Origin: CALMEC01 sp964531025
Lineage (GTDB): Bacteria > Actinomycetota > Thermoleophilia > Miltoncostaeales > Miltoncostaeaceae
Reading direction: 5' to 3'
Length of the DNA stretch: 64,000 nucleotides
NCBI GenBank assembly: GCA_964531025.1
Contig: CAZHDY010000004.1
Location: 62,001-126,000, forward strand
Shown here: in pieces, positions 10,200-18,996 of the stretch
How the letters are laid out: every line of letters starts with the position of its first letter
Position numbering within the stretch: position 1 is the stretch's first letter
Notes under the pieces: generated by a model
The model's input: only the letters and a program-made list of their open reading frames with translations
The model's database searches: none
What the model was told of the DNA's origin: nothing
Program-made: the position numbers and the translations under genes

Positions 10200-10354
10200 A
10201 CCCACCACCGCAAGCTCGGCTGAGACTGCCTCACCCGACCCTCGGTACCCGGACGTGAATGAGGGCGTGGGGGTGAGACACCCGGCCTCGAATACCCAGA
10301 CGTCCCACCCCTCACCCCACGGGTCACCCGCACCATGCGGGCGGCGCGGTCTTG
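10200..10354. other. Degenerate array tail and possible hairpin
   Basis: No gene is visible. The first 36 bases after the last repeat behave like a decayed spacer: 27 bases (10206-10232) match the spacer at 8554-8589 with one mismatch and at the same distance from the repeat. Further on, CGTGGGGGTGAG (10266-10277) can pair with CTCACCCCACG (10311-10321) with one bulge. This could end array transcription, or that of the convergent gene at 10355, but no T-run follows. Confidence 0.5.
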
Positions 10355-10906
10355 TCAGGCCGCTGCCCGCTCCCGGAACGCGATCACCGGGAAGTCGACC
10401 GGCACGTCAAGCGCGACGTTGATGTAGTTGGTGAAGAGGTTGAGGGCGACGTGGGCGATGATCTCGACGATCTCCTGGTCGTTCAGACCCTGATCGCGAA
10501 GCGCCTTCACGTCGTCACCGGTCACCTGTCCGCGCTCCTCCACGACCTTGAGTGCGAAGGTCAGCACGGCAGCGGTCCGCGGGTCGTCGGACTCACCCGT
10601 CTGCGCGGCGCGCATGGCGTCGGCACTGACACCGGCCTTCTGGCCGAGCACGGTGTGGGCCGAAAGGCAGTAGGTGCACTCGTTGCGGTTGGCGATGGCG
10701 ACGGCGATCTGCTCACCCAGAGCGGCGCCGATGGTGCCACCGCCGAGCGCCCCGAACGAACCCCACATGCTGCTTAGGGCGGCGGGCGAGTTGGCCACGG
10801 CCCGGAACATCGCGGGCACAACGCCGAACGCGCCGTTGATCTGGTCCAGCTGGTTCTTGACGGTGCCCGAGGAGGCGGCGGGATCGACGAGCGAAACATG
10901 AGGCAT
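10355..10906 (-). CDS. Carboxymuconolactone decarboxylase / AhpD-like protein
   Basis: This 183-residue alpha-helical protein has C77-x2-C80-x3-H84 in NECTYCLSAHTVLG, the redox/proton-relay motif of AhpD-like alkylhydroperoxidases. Members reduce peroxides or act as small disulfide reductases in the cytosol. The frame is open to 11215, but ATG at 10904-10906 is preceded on the minus strand by AAGGAG at a seven-base spacing. An AraC regulator is divergently transcribed from 11049, and paired sites in between suggest it controls this gene. Confidence 0.88.
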   Translation of the reverse strand: MPHVSLVDPAASSGTVKNQLDQINGAFGVVPAMFRAVANSPAALSSMWGSFGALGGGTIGAALGEQIAVAIANRNECTYCLSAHTVLGQKAGVSADAMRAAQTGESDDPRTAAVLTFALKVVEERGQVTGDDVKALRDQGLNDQEIVEIIAHVALNLFTNYINVALDVPVDFPVIAFRERAAA

Positions 10907-10950
10907 GGGATGCTCCTTTGCGTTTGATTGACACATCACCGGCCAGAGAA

Positions 10951-11033
10951 GTGACCGTTTGGCATGTCTCCATGCTGCCGCGCATTTCTGGACGTATTGA
11001 TGCACATCGTCTTGACTACTTGCCAAATCGTCT
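10951..11033. promoter_or_regulatory. Paired inverted sites, likely AraC operators
   Basis: Two related sites face each other in the divergent intergenic region: GACCGTTTGGCATGTCTC on the + strand (10953-10970) and GACGATTTGGCAAGTAGTC on the minus strand (11015-11033). They share a GATTTGGCA-like core with centres about 60 bp apart. This arrangement is typical for AraC-family regulators that control a divergent target and themselves. Binding by the 11049 gene product is inference. Confidence 0.5.
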
Positions 11034-11048
11034 GACATTCTTCCGTCC

Positions 11049-11921
11049 ATGCCACCGCTCGACCGCATCTCGCCACTCCTGGAACGCTTCCGCGTACGCA
11101 CGCGCCTGTTCCATTCGGGCCCACTCTGCGGCGTGACCACCCTGGCCGCCGAACCGGGCCGGGGCTTCCTCCACGTCCTGCGCGAGGGCGAGATGACGGT
11201 GACACATGTGGGCACAACGGGCCGGATGGAGCATGTGGCCGTCGACGAGCCCAGCCTGCTCCTCTACCCGCGCCCGCTGGAGCACGCGTTCCACAATGCG
11301 CCGATCGAGGACTCCGACTTCGCCTGCGCCACCCTGGACTTCGAAGGCGGATCCACCCACCCCCTGGTACGCACCCTGCCGCCGGTCGTCATCCTGCCGC
11401 TCGATGCCGTCGCGACACTGGGGCCGGCCCTCGACCTCCTGTTCGGCGAGATCGACAACGTGCGCTGCGGACGCCGGGTCATCGCTGACCGACTCTTCGA
11501 GGTGGTGCTGATCCAGCTCTTCCGGTGGATGGTCGACCACACCACGGACCTTGGCCTTCCCGCCGGGCTCCTGCCCGGCCTGGCCGACGAACGCCTGGCA
11601 CCGACGCTCATCGCGATCCATGAGGACCCGGGAGCCGAATGGACACTCCCGACCATGGCCCACCACGCCACGATGTCGCGCAGCGCCTTCGCCGCGCGAT
11701 TCCGCGCGGTGGTCGGACAGCCTCCCGCCGAGTACGTCACCGACTGGCGTCTGACCGTGGCCCAGGAACGACTACGCCAGGGAGCACCGGTGGCGACCAC
11801 GGCGTCGGAGCTCGGCTATTCGAGCCCGTCGGCCTTCAGTCGGGCGTTCACCCAGCGGCTCGGACGATCACCCCGCGCATGGGTGTCGAGCGCGGAGACC
11901 GACGAGCCGGCGACCCGGTAG
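11049..11921 (+). CDS. AraC-family transcriptional regulator (cupin + HTH)
   Basis: This 290-residue protein has an N-terminal cupin-like sensor domain (about 1-170, with LLLYPRPLEHAFHNAP) of the kind in AraC proteins that control oxidoreductases. The C-terminal double helix-turn-helix (about 190-280) includes SRSAFAARFRAVVGQPPAEY and the hallmark ASELGYSSPSAFSRAF. It is divergent from the AhpD-like gene, with which it probably forms a regulator-target pair. No close Shine-Dalgarno is obvious before ATG 11049. Confidence 0.9.
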   Translation: MPPLDRISPLLERFRVRTRLFHSGPLCGVTTLAAEPGRGFLHVLREGEMTVTHVGTTGRMEHVAVDEPSLLLYPRPLEHAFHNAPIEDSDFACATLDFEGGSTHPLVRTLPPVVILPLDAVATLGPALDLLFGEIDNVRCGRRVIADRLFEVVLIQLFRWMVDHTTDLGLPAGLLPGLADERLAPTLIAIHEDPGAEWTLPTMAHHATMSRSAFAARFRAVVGQPPAEYVTDWRLTVAQERLRQGAPVATTASELGYSSPSAFSRAFTQRLGRSPRAWVSSAETDEPATR

Positions 11922-11953
11922 ACCGGCGCGCAGCGCCAGAGCCAGAGCCCGGC

Positions 11954-13285
11954 CTACTTCACGCGCACCGTCAGCGTCTTGGTACTCGCCCCGACCTTCA
12001 CGACCACCCGATAGACGCCGGGTTTCAGGGCCTTCCCGCGGATCTTCGTGACCCTGCGGTTGTTGACCCCCTTCTTCTTCACGGTGTAGGTGACGGTGCC
12101 GAGGGGCTTCTTCGCCCCCTTGCGGGTCACGGTGACCTTCACGATCGCCGGCCGTCGGAACGTCAGCCGAAGGACAAATGCCTTCTTCGCCGGAAGAGCC
12201 TTCGCGAGGGTGAGGGCGGGAGGCGTCTTCGGTTTCGGCGCAACAGCGGGAGGCGTCGACGCGGACGGCCCGGTCGGACCGGCCGGCCCCACCGGTGTGG
12301 TGACATCGAACGCCGCCCAGTGCACGTCGGACCCGCCGGGCACGACGAGCCTCAGCTGCAGGACGCAGGTGCCACCGTTCACCACGGGAGCGGGCGAGAC
12401 GTAGATGCCGTCCGGGGCGTTCCATGCGATCTGGGTTCCGTCGGGCGACCACACGGGACGGCCGCCGCCCGTCTCGTTCGAGGTGTAGCCGGGCAATTCG
12501 CACAGGAGCTGCGGCTGGGGCGACGTGGGAGGTGCGGATCCGGTCGAGAACTCCGTGTAGGAGTACAGCTCGAGCCCGTGGGGCTGAACCCCTGTGGCGT
12601 TCGCGGGTCCGTATTCGAGCAGGAACCGGGTCTCGGACGGATGGAAGTCGAAACTGCTGAGCTCGTACGGGCTACCCACCGGAAGTGCGATCCACGAGTC
12701 CATCTTCGTCGCGTCGTTCTGCCAGACCGACACCGTCCCGCCGTTGATCCCGGCGAGGCGCTCGTCGGGATGACGCGTCCAGCGGGGCTCACCCTGATAG
12801 TCGTACGAAGGGTAGGTGCTCGTCCCGATCGTCGGGGAGTTCCGGTTGATGATCCGCGTCGACAGGGTCGGCGTGCCGCCGAGGCAGTTGCTGGAGCCCT
12901 TCCAGTACTCCACCGCGACAAAGGTGCCGTCCGGTGACGTGGCGGAGCGGTAGGGGCTGAGGCCACCGCAGATCCCGTACTTCTCGAACAGGTACGGACC
13001 GTGCAGGACCGCGCCGTCCTGGTTCAGCACGACGAGGATGGAGTTGCCGTTGCTGTCCCTCTGGTTCAGGAAGGCCGTGATGCCGCCGTCGTCGGCCACG
13101 GAGATGGCTTTGAAGCCGTTCTCCGGGCTCGACGCGTGCGTCACCTTTTTGACCAGACTCCCGTCCGGTCGTGCGACCGCCACGTCGCTGTCCTTGTCCT
13201 TGAAGACGAGGCTCGCAGCGTTGGCGGTGCTCGCTCCGAGGAGGGCGACGAGCGCGATGAACGGGACGGTGATGAGTCGGTGCAT
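11954..13285 (-). CDS. Secreted TolB-like/beta-propeller protein with basic C-terminal domain
   Basis: This 443-residue protein starts with a clear signal peptide ending ASTANA, so it is probably exported. The middle has TolB/PD40-like blades: SPDGTFVAVEYW, EPRWTRHPDERLAG and RPVWSPDGTQIAWN. A Pro-rich linker (PVGPAGPTGPSAS) leads to a Lys/Val-rich beta domain ending KTLTVRVK, a type I associate with secreted Solirubrobacterales proteins. Function is unknown; it could bind glycans or wall material. It converges with the AraC gene across a 32-base gap. Confidence 0.8.
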   Translation of the reverse strand: MHRLITVPFIALVALLGASTANAASLVFKDKDSDVAVARPDGSLVKKVTHASSPENGFKAISVADDGGITAFLNQRDSNGNSILVVLNQDGAVLHGPYLFEKYGICGGLSPYRSATSPDGTFVAVEYWKGSSNCLGGTPTLSTRIINRNSPTIGTSTYPSYDYQGEPRWTRHPDERLAGINGGTVSVWQNDATKMDSWIALPVGSPYELSSFDFHPSETRFLLEYGPANATGVQPHGLELYSYTEFSTGSAPPTSPQPQLLCELPGYTSNETGGGRPVWSPDGTQIAWNAPDGIYVSPAPVVNGGTCVLQLRLVVPGGSDVHWAAFDVTTPVGPAGPTGPSASTPPAVAPKPKTPPALTLAKALPAKKAFVLRLTFRRPAIVKVTVTRKGAKKPLGTVTYTVKKKGVNNRRVTKIRGKALKPGVYRVVVKVGASTKTLTVRVK

Positions 13286-13487
13286 CCCGTGATCTCACCA
13301 TCGCAACGCCGACGCGGCATCGGTAGAAACACGGACGTTCGCCGCCGTAGGCGCCTTCGCGCGCCCGCAAGGGCCGCCCCGGACACCGTGAACGAGTCAG
13401 CTCGATGCGCCACGCGCCGGCAGTGCGAGAGATCGATCGGCGCAACCTGTCATCCTCGAGAACCGCCCCCGAGAAAGGACCGCGACA

Positions 13488-14195
13488 GTGACGACACGCA
13501 CGACATCACGCACGGCTGTGGCCATCCGACATGTGGCGTTCGAGGATCTGGGGATCCTCGAACCGTTCCTGGAGGTACGAGGGTTCACGGTGCACTACCT
13601 GGATGCGCCCGATGTCGAACCGGACACCGCAGCAGCCGCGGATCTGCTCGTCGTGCTTGGCGCACCGATCTCGGCGGACGATCCCGAGCACTATCCGTTC
13701 CTTGCCGACGAGATGGATGTCATCCGGAAGCGTCACGACGACGCTATGCCGACCATCGGCATCTGTCTGGGCGCGCAGCTCATGGCCGCTGCGATCGGGG
13801 GCACGGTCACGCGCGGCCCGTCGAAGGAGATCGGCTTCGTGCCGCTGACGATCACCGACGCCGGGATGGGCAGCGCACTGCGACACCTGGTCGACGTGCC
13901 GGTCCTCCACTGGCACGGCGACACGTTCATCCTCCCTGCCGGCGCCCCCTCGCTGGCCTCGACCCCCGACTACCCGAACCAAGCCTTTCAGCAGGGCGCG
14001 TCGCTCGGACTTCAGTTCCACATCGAAGCGGACTGGCGACACATCGAGCGCTGGCTCATCGGGCACGCCCACGAGCTGGAGACGGCGGGCTTCGACGTCC
14101 GGGAGATCCGGGCGGACGCCGAGCGCTTCGGTCCCGCACTGACCGAAGCCGCCACCACGATGTTTCAGGAGTGGTTGACCGCGACAGAGCTCTAG
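13488..14195 (+). CDS. Class I glutamine amidotransferase (GuaA-like, stand-alone)
   Basis: This 235-residue stand-alone amidotransferase has the full triad: C93 in GICLGAQL, H178 and E180 in LQFHIEAD. Such proteins release ammonia from glutamine or act as gamma-glutamyl hydrolases, and the true substrate cannot be read from sequence. The GTG start at 13488 has GAAAGGAC upstream. It stands alone, convergent with the HxlR gene. Confidence 0.88.
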   Translation: MTTRTTSRTAVAIRHVAFEDLGILEPFLEVRGFTVHYLDAPDVEPDTAAAADLLVVLGAPISADDPEHYPFLADEMDVIRKRHDDAMPTIGICLGAQLMAAAIGGTVTRGPSKEIGFVPLTITDAGMGSALRHLVDVPVLHWHGDTFILPAGAPSLASTPDYPNQAFQQGASLGLQFHIEADWRHIERWLIGHAHELETAGFDVREIRADAERFGPALTEAATTMFQEWLTATEL

Positions 14196-14231
14196 CGACG
14201 CGGTGCCCGCTGCCTCCCGGTTGTCGCGTGG

Positions 14232-14615
14232 CTATTCCGTCCGAGCGTCGTACTCGGCGCGGGCGGCCAGAATCCGCGGAGTGTTCGACGCCGTCCACTC
14301 GGCGAGCGCCATGACCGGTGGAAGGAGGTCACGGCCGAGATCGCTGAGCTCGTAGGTGACCTGAGGCGGAACGGTCGGCGTGACGGTGCGTTCCACCAGG
14401 CCGTCCCGCTCGAGGACCTTCAGCGTGGACGAGAGCATCTTCTGACTGATGTCGCCGATGTTGCGGCGCAGCTCGTTGAACCGCGACGGCCCCTCACCCA
14501 GCGTCCGGACGATGAGCAGCGACCACTTGTGGCCGATGCGCGCGAGCATGTCGGAGATCGCCCCGCAGACGTCCGGATCGTCGCGTCGTTCTGCGCAGGT
14601 TCGACTGTCGACCAC
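14232..14615 (-). CDS. HxlR-family winged-helix regulator
   Basis: This 127-residue regulator has the typical HxlR opening C-x-I-x-D (VCGAISDML), then HKWSLLIVRTLGEGPSRFNEL and the winged helix SQKMLSSTLKVLERDGLVER. HxlR/YodB proteins often sense electrophiles or oxidants through the N-terminal cysteine; C17 is present here. It starts with GTG, with a GGAAAGGGG ribosome site. It is divergent from an FMN-dependent reductase, its likely target. Confidence 0.92.
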   Translation of the reverse strand: MVDSRTCAERRDDPDVCGAISDMLARIGHKWSLLIVRTLGEGPSRFNELRRNIGDISQKMLSSTLKVLERDGLVERTVTPTVPPQVTYELSDLGRDLLPPVMALAEWTASNTPRILAARAEYDARTE

Positions 14616-14698
14616 TGGTGCCCCTTTCCAGATCGGTCACCCCGAGGTGACCTGGTGACGACAACGTGCCCTCTTGCGGACACGGTACCGACTTCCCT

Positions 14699-14743
14699 AA
14701 GGTTACCAGTTGAAACGTACTTGCCAGTTGCAACCTAAGGAAG
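14699..14743. promoter_or_regulatory. HxlR-type operator and ribosome site of the reductase gene
   Basis: Between the divergent genes, AGGTTACC (14700-14707) and GCAACCT (14730-14736) form imperfect inverted ends, and CCAGTTGAAAC (14706-14716) is repeated as CCAGTTGCAAC (14724-14734) after 18 bp. AAGGAAG (14737-14743) is the ribosome site for the reductase. The element would cover its promoter. Recognition by the neighbouring HxlR protein is inferred from position. Confidence 0.6.
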
Positions 14744-14749
14744 ACGCGC

Positions 14750-15337
14750 ATGCCTACGCCGCCCCGCCTCGCAATGATCATCGGGTCCACCCGCCCGCAG
14801 CGGTTCGCCGACAAGCCCGCCGACTGGCTGATGGAGCAGGCCGCGAAACGCAGCGACCTCACGCTGGAACGGGTGGATCTCCGCGATTTCGACCTCCCGT
14901 TCTTCGCCGAGGCGTCATCGAACGCATGGGTGCCGAGCATCGACGAGAGGGCCGTCGCCTGGCAGGACGCGATCCGTCCCTACGACGGCTACATCTTCGT
15001 TGTCGCCGAGTACAACCACTCGATCACGGGCGCGCTCAAGAACGCGTTGGATCAGGCGTACACCGAGTGGGTGCGCAAGCCGTTCTCGGCTCTCGGGTAT
15101 GGCAGCGTCGGCGCAGCGCGCGCCGTCGAGCACCTGCGCGGGATCGGCGTGGAGCTCCAGATGGTGCCCTCCCGGTTCGCGGCGCACATCGGTGGCAGCG
15201 ACCTGTTCAAGGTCCACCCGATGGGCGGCAACGGGGCGATCGACGACATCGCGGAGGCCATCCAGCCGTCCGTCGACGCCATGTTCGACGACCTCGTCTG
15301 GTGGGCCACTGTGCTGCGCGAGGCGCGCGCCGCCTGA
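14750..15337 (+). CDS. NADPH-dependent FMN reductase (flavodoxin-like)
   Basis: This 195-residue protein has the family phosphate-binding loop IIGSTRPQRFADKPADW near the N-terminus and VVAEYNHSITGALKNALD in the middle, both diagnostic of NADPH-dependent FMN/quinone reductases. These cytosolic enzymes reduce FMN, quinones or azo dyes and protect against electrophiles, which fits control by the divergent HxlR gene. ATG 14750 has AAGGAAG at a good spacing. Confidence 0.93.
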   Translation: MPTPPRLAMIIGSTRPQRFADKPADWLMEQAAKRSDLTLERVDLRDFDLPFFAEASSNAWVPSIDERAVAWQDAIRPYDGYIFVVAEYNHSITGALKNALDQAYTEWVRKPFSALGYGSVGAARAVEHLRGIGVELQMVPSRFAAHIGGSDLFKVHPMGGNGAIDDIAEAIQPSVDAMFDDLVWWATVLREARAA

Positions 15338-15438
15338 CGCGGATTCCGTTTCCCGAGGAGTGCTTCGGGGCGTCGTCCTGGGCGCGCGCAAGTCCGGTGC
15401 CAGGCACCAAACTCGCACGCGCCCGCAGGACCGTGCCT

Positions 15439-17841
15439 CTACGCGGCGCCCACGTACTCCGCCAGGTGCTCACCGGTGACCGTCGACCGAGCATCCACGA
15501 GATCGGCCGGAGTCCCTTCGAACACGATCCGTCCTCCGTCGTGGCCGGCGCCGGGTCCCAGATCGATGATCCAGTCGGCGTGAGCCATAACCGCCTGGTG
15601 ATGCTCGATGACGATCACCGACTTGCCCGAGTCGACGAGCCGGTCGAGCAGGGCCAGCAGGTTCTCGACGTCCGCGAGGTGCAAACCGGTGGTCGGCTCG
15701 TCCAGGACATAGACGCCGCCCTTTTCCGACATGTGCGTGGCGAGCTTCAGACGCTGGCGCTCACCGCCCGACAGCGTCGTGAGGGGCTGTCCCACCTTCA
15801 GGTATCCGAGACCGACACCGGCGAGATGCCCCAGGGTCGTGTGCGCGGCGGGGATGCGTGCATCACCATCGCCGAAGAAGTCGCGGGCCTCGGCCACCGA
15901 CATCGCGAGCACCTCGCTGATGTTCCGTCCACCCAACCGGTACTCGAGCACCTCCGCCTGGAAGCGCCGTCCCTCACAGTCCTCGCATGGGGCGGCGACG
16001 CCGGCCATGATGCCGAGATCCGCATAGATGACGCCGTTGCCGTTACAGGTGGGGCACGCGCCCTCCGAGTTGGCGCTGAAGAGCGCCGGCTTCACGTCGT
16101 TGGCCTTGGCGAACGCCTTGCGGATGTGATCGAGCAGGCCGGTGTAGGTGGCCGGATTGCTGCGACGCGACCCGCGAATCGGCGCCTGGTCGACCACGAC
16201 GACGTCGTCGCGCCCGGCGACCGAACTCCGGATGAGGGAGCTCTTGCCCGACCCGGCGACGCCCGTCAGCACGACAAGAACCCCGAGGGGGATGTCGACG
16301 TCGACGTCCTGCAGGTTGTTCGTGTTCGCCCCGCGCACCTCTAGAGCACCCGTCGCCTCACGCACATTCACCCGTAGCCCGGCGCGGTCGTCCAGGTGGT
16401 GACCGGTGAGCGTGGACGTCCCGCGAAGCTCGTCGACGCTACCCTCGAAGCAGATGGTCCCACCGTCCGATCCGGCACCCGGTCCGATGTCGACCACGTG
16501 GTCGGCGATCGCGATGACCTCGGGCTTGTGCTCCACCACGAGAACCGTGTTGCCCTTGTCACGGAGCCGTACCAGGAGCTCGTTCATACGCCGGATGTCG
16601 TGGGGATGGAGCCCGATGCTGGGCTCGTCGAACACATAGGTCACGTCGGTGAGCGACGACCCGAGGTGCCGCACCATCTTTGTCCGCTGCGCCTCACCGC
16701 CCGAGAGGGTGCCGGACGATCGGTCCAGGCTGAGGTAGCCCAGACCGATCTCGACGAACGCATCGAGGGTGTGACCGAGCTTCTCGAGGAGCGGGGCCAT
16801 GGAAGGCGCGTCGAGGGCGCGCACCCATTCCGCCAGGTCGCTGATCTGCATGGCGCACAGCTCGGCGATGTTGGCGCCGTCGATGCGCGAGGATCGCGCC
16901 GGCTCGTTCAACCGGGTTCCGTCGCAGTCGGGACACGGTGCGAAGGTGGCGATGCGCTCGACGAACGCGCGGATGTGCGGCTGCAGCGAGTCGACGTCCT
17001 TCGAGAGGAACGAGCGCTGGATGCGTGGAAGGAGCCCCTCGAACGTGATGTTGACGCCCGAGACCTTGATCTTGGTGGGCTCATGGTCCAGGAAGTTCGC
17101 CAGCTCCTTCTTGGTGTACTTCCCGATCGGCTTGTCGGGGTCGAAGAGACCCGACTCGCTGAACATCCGCACCTCCCAGCCGCCGGCCTTGTAGCCGGGG
17201 ATGGTGAAGGGCCCCTCGTTCAGTGACTTGGAGGGGTCGTACAGCTCGCCCAGGTCGATGTCGCTGACGGTGCCCATGCCCTCGCAACGGGGGCACATGC
17301 CACCAAGGATCGTGAAGCTCTTCTTCTCCGCCTTCTTCTTCGAGGCGCGTTCGACGGTGAGGGCACCGGCGCCGTGCGCCGTGGCGATGTTGAACGAGAA
17401 GGCGTTGGGTCCACCGATGTGCGGTTCGCCCAGTCGGCTGAACAGGATGCGCAGCATCGCGTTGACGTCCGTCACGGTGCCGACCGTCGATCGTGCGTTG
17501 GCCCCGATGCGCTCCTGGTCCACGAGGATGGCCGTGGTGATCCCGTCCAGGACATCGACGTCCGGCCGCGCCGTGGAGGGCATGAAGCCCTGGAGGAAGG
17601 CACTGTAGGTCTCGTTGATGAGTCGCTGCGATTCGGCGGCGATGGTGCCGAACACGAGGGAGCTCTTTCCCGAACCCGAGACCCCGGTGAACACCGTCAG
17701 CCGACGCTTCGGGATCTCGAGACTCACGTCCTTCAGGTTGTTGACGCGCGCACCCTGCACCCGGATCAGATCGTGCGCGTCGGCGGGGTGGATGCCGTTC
17801 GATCCCGTGGCAGCCTTCGCCCCCTTCTTGGCCGTCGCCAT
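15439..17841 (-). CDS. UvrA-like tandem ABC ATPase (short, drug-resistance type)
   Basis: This 800-residue protein has two ABC ATPase cores: GVSGSGKSSL and GVAGSGKSSL Walker A loops, LSGGEAQR and LSGGERQR signatures, and zinc cysteines CPRC and CPTC. It is about 150 residues shorter than housekeeping UvrA, which suggests the UvrB-binding region is reduced, as in class II UvrA/DrrC proteins linked to resistance against DNA-binding drugs. The frame extends one TTG codon further, but ATG 17839-17841 has AGGAGA at the right distance. It is last in an AraC-VOC-UvrA-like cluster on the same strand. Confidence 0.9.
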   Translation of the reverse strand: MATAKKGAKAATGSNGIHPADAHDLIRVQGARVNNLKDVSLEIPKRRLTVFTGVSGSGKSSLVFGTIAAESQRLINETYSAFLQGFMPSTARPDVDVLDGITTAILVDQERIGANARSTVGTVTDVNAMLRILFSRLGEPHIGGPNAFSFNIATAHGAGALTVERASKKKAEKKSFTILGGMCPRCEGMGTVSDIDLGELYDPSKSLNEGPFTIPGYKAGGWEVRMFSESGLFDPDKPIGKYTKKELANFLDHEPTKIKVSGVNITFEGLLPRIQRSFLSKDVDSLQPHIRAFVERIATFAPCPDCDGTRLNEPARSSRIDGANIAELCAMQISDLAEWVRALDAPSMAPLLEKLGHTLDAFVEIGLGYLSLDRSSGTLSGGEAQRTKMVRHLGSSLTDVTYVFDEPSIGLHPHDIRRMNELLVRLRDKGNTVLVVEHKPEVIAIADHVVDIGPGAGSDGGTICFEGSVDELRGTSTLTGHHLDDRAGLRVNVREATGALEVRGANTNNLQDVDVDIPLGVLVVLTGVAGSGKSSLIRSSVAGRDDVVVVDQAPIRGSRRSNPATYTGLLDHIRKAFAKANDVKPALFSANSEGACPTCNGNGVIYADLGIMAGVAAPCEDCEGRRFQAEVLEYRLGGRNISEVLAMSVAEARDFFGDGDARIPAAHTTLGHLAGVGLGYLKVGQPLTTLSGGERQRLKLATHMSEKGGVYVLDEPTTGLHLADVENLLALLDRLVDSGKSVIVIEHHQAVMAHADWIIDLGPGAGHDGGRIVFEGTPADLVDARSTVTGEHLAEYVGAA

Positions 17842-17871
17842 CAACCGTCTCCTATGTGTGGTCCCGGGTAC

Positions 17872-18276
17872 CTATGCCTGCTGGATGCGGATCATGTTGC
17901 CTGCAGGGTCGCGGACGGCGCCGTCGCGAACGCCCCACGGCTGGTCCGCGGGCTCCTGCAGCACGTCGGCGCCCGGGGTCTCGGCGACGCGTGCGAAGGT
18001 CGCCTCCAGATCGTCGGAGCTGAGGTGGACGGGACGCAGCTCGCCCTTCGCCAGCATCGCCGCCATGGCGTCGCCGTCAGCTTCCGAGCGCCCCACGCGC
18101 GGGTGTGACAGGACGATCGCGACCTCGGGCTGGCTCTCGGTCGCCAGCGTGATCCAGCGATAGTCGCCCTGCTGGACCTCGTTCTGAACCGTGAGGCCCA
18201 GCGCATCGCGATAGAAGGCGAGCGCCGCCTCCGGGTCGTCCACCAGGATGTGGACCGTGCTCAGTGCAACTCCCAT
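17872..18276 (-). CDS. VOC-family (glyoxalase/bleomycin-resistance fold) protein
   Basis: This is a 134-residue single-domain protein with two beta-alpha-beta-beta-beta modules: VHILVDDPEAALAFYRDALG at the start and DPAGNMIRIQQA at the end. Members are metal-dependent lyases, dioxygenases or drug-sequestering proteins. It sits between the AraC gene (57 bases upstream) and the UvrA-like gene (30 bases downstream), so all three are probably one operon that responds to a toxic compound. The substrate is unknown. Confidence 0.9.
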   Translation of the reverse strand: MGVALSTVHILVDDPEAALAFYRDALGLTVQNEVQQGDYRWITLATESQPEVAIVLSHPRVGRSEADGDAMAAMLAKGELRPVHLSSDDLEATFARVAETPGADVLQEPADQPWGVRDGAVRDPAGNMIRIQQA

Positions 18277-18334
18277 GATGTCCTCATTTCGTGATCGTGG
18301 TTGATCTCATGACGCGAGAACACCGTAGGCCGGA

Positions 18335-18778
18335 TCAGTGGCGTGTCGCTTCTTCGATTCTGCTTGCCTCGGCACGGACGCCCGTGCGACGCGGCCGCGT
18401 GACGACCATCGCCTGACACGGCGCGATGGCACGAAGTCCGTCGTGTACCCGTGCCCGATAGGCGCTCGGTGCCTCACCCACGATCTGCGTGAAGCGTGAC
18501 GAGAACGATCCGAGGCTGGTGCAGCCCACCGCGAAGCACGCGTCGGTCACGGTCATGTCTCCACGCCGGAGCAGCGCCTGCGCCCGTTCGATTCGCCGTG
18601 TCATGAGGTACGAGTACGGCGTCTCGGAGTACACCTCACGGAAGCGACGGCTGAAATGCGCCGTCGACATGAGCGCCGTCTTCGCCAGGGCCGGGACATC
18701 GAGAGGCCGCGCGAACTCGCGATCCATCCGGTCACGCGCCCGACAGAGCCGGCGCAGTTCGTCGGTGTCCGGGGGCAT
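18335..18778 (-). CDS. Short AraC-family regulator
   Basis: This 147-residue protein is little more than a double helix-turn-helix: LDVPALAKTALMSTAHFSRRF then DACFAVGCTSLGSFSSRFTQ. Short AraC proteins of this type are often encoded just upstream of a VOC gene, as here. The frame is open to 18994, but the upstream part is Arg/Ser-rich and unlike the family, so ATG 18776-18778 (MPPDTDELRR) is chosen. It probably regulates its own VOC/UvrA-like operon. Confidence 0.87.
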   Translation of the reverse strand: MPPDTDELRRLCRARDRMDREFARPLDVPALAKTALMSTAHFSRRFREVYSETPYSYLMTRRIERAQALLRRGDMTVTDACFAVGCTSLGSFSSRFTQIVGEAPSAYRARVHDGLRAIAPCQAMVVTRPRRTGVRAEASRIEEATRH

Positions 18779-18996
18779 GACGCAATGGTACGCCACCCAT
18801 ACCGGTCGAACGGTGACCGGCGGTAGGCTCCGGCCATGGATTTCAGACGTCGGATCAGACGTACGACTGACGGTCTTTCGATCCGTGAAGCGGCCCGGAT
18901 CGAGCGAGGTGCCGCAGCTGTCACCGCCGACGGCGGATATCCGGTTCCGGGCCCGCGGGATCCGTTCCGGCGAGGTCCCCGCAAACAGGAGCACTG

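Noticed and set aside
10266..10321. Rho-independent terminator of the array
   Set aside because: The stem has a bulge and a 33-base loop with no T-run, so it is only mentioned, not called.
5582..10422. Dozens of open frames of up to about 380 codons on both strands inside the CRISPR array
   Set aside because: They are the 37-base repeat translated in each frame, giving recurring peptides such as FNPLPRPEPREG and LPRLRSRERIET; no start sites or codon bias.
11639..12937. 432-codon frame on the + strand
   Set aside because: It begins inside the AraC gene and then runs antisense to the secreted-protein gene; the composition is Arg/Gly/Pro-rich, typical of a high-GC shadow frame.
13001..14314. 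437-codon frame on the + strand
   Set aside because: It overlaps the secreted protein antisense and the amidotransferase in another frame, both of which show real motifs.
14710..16344. 544-codon frame on the + strand
   Set aside because: It overlaps the FMN reductase out of frame and the UvrA-like gene antisense.
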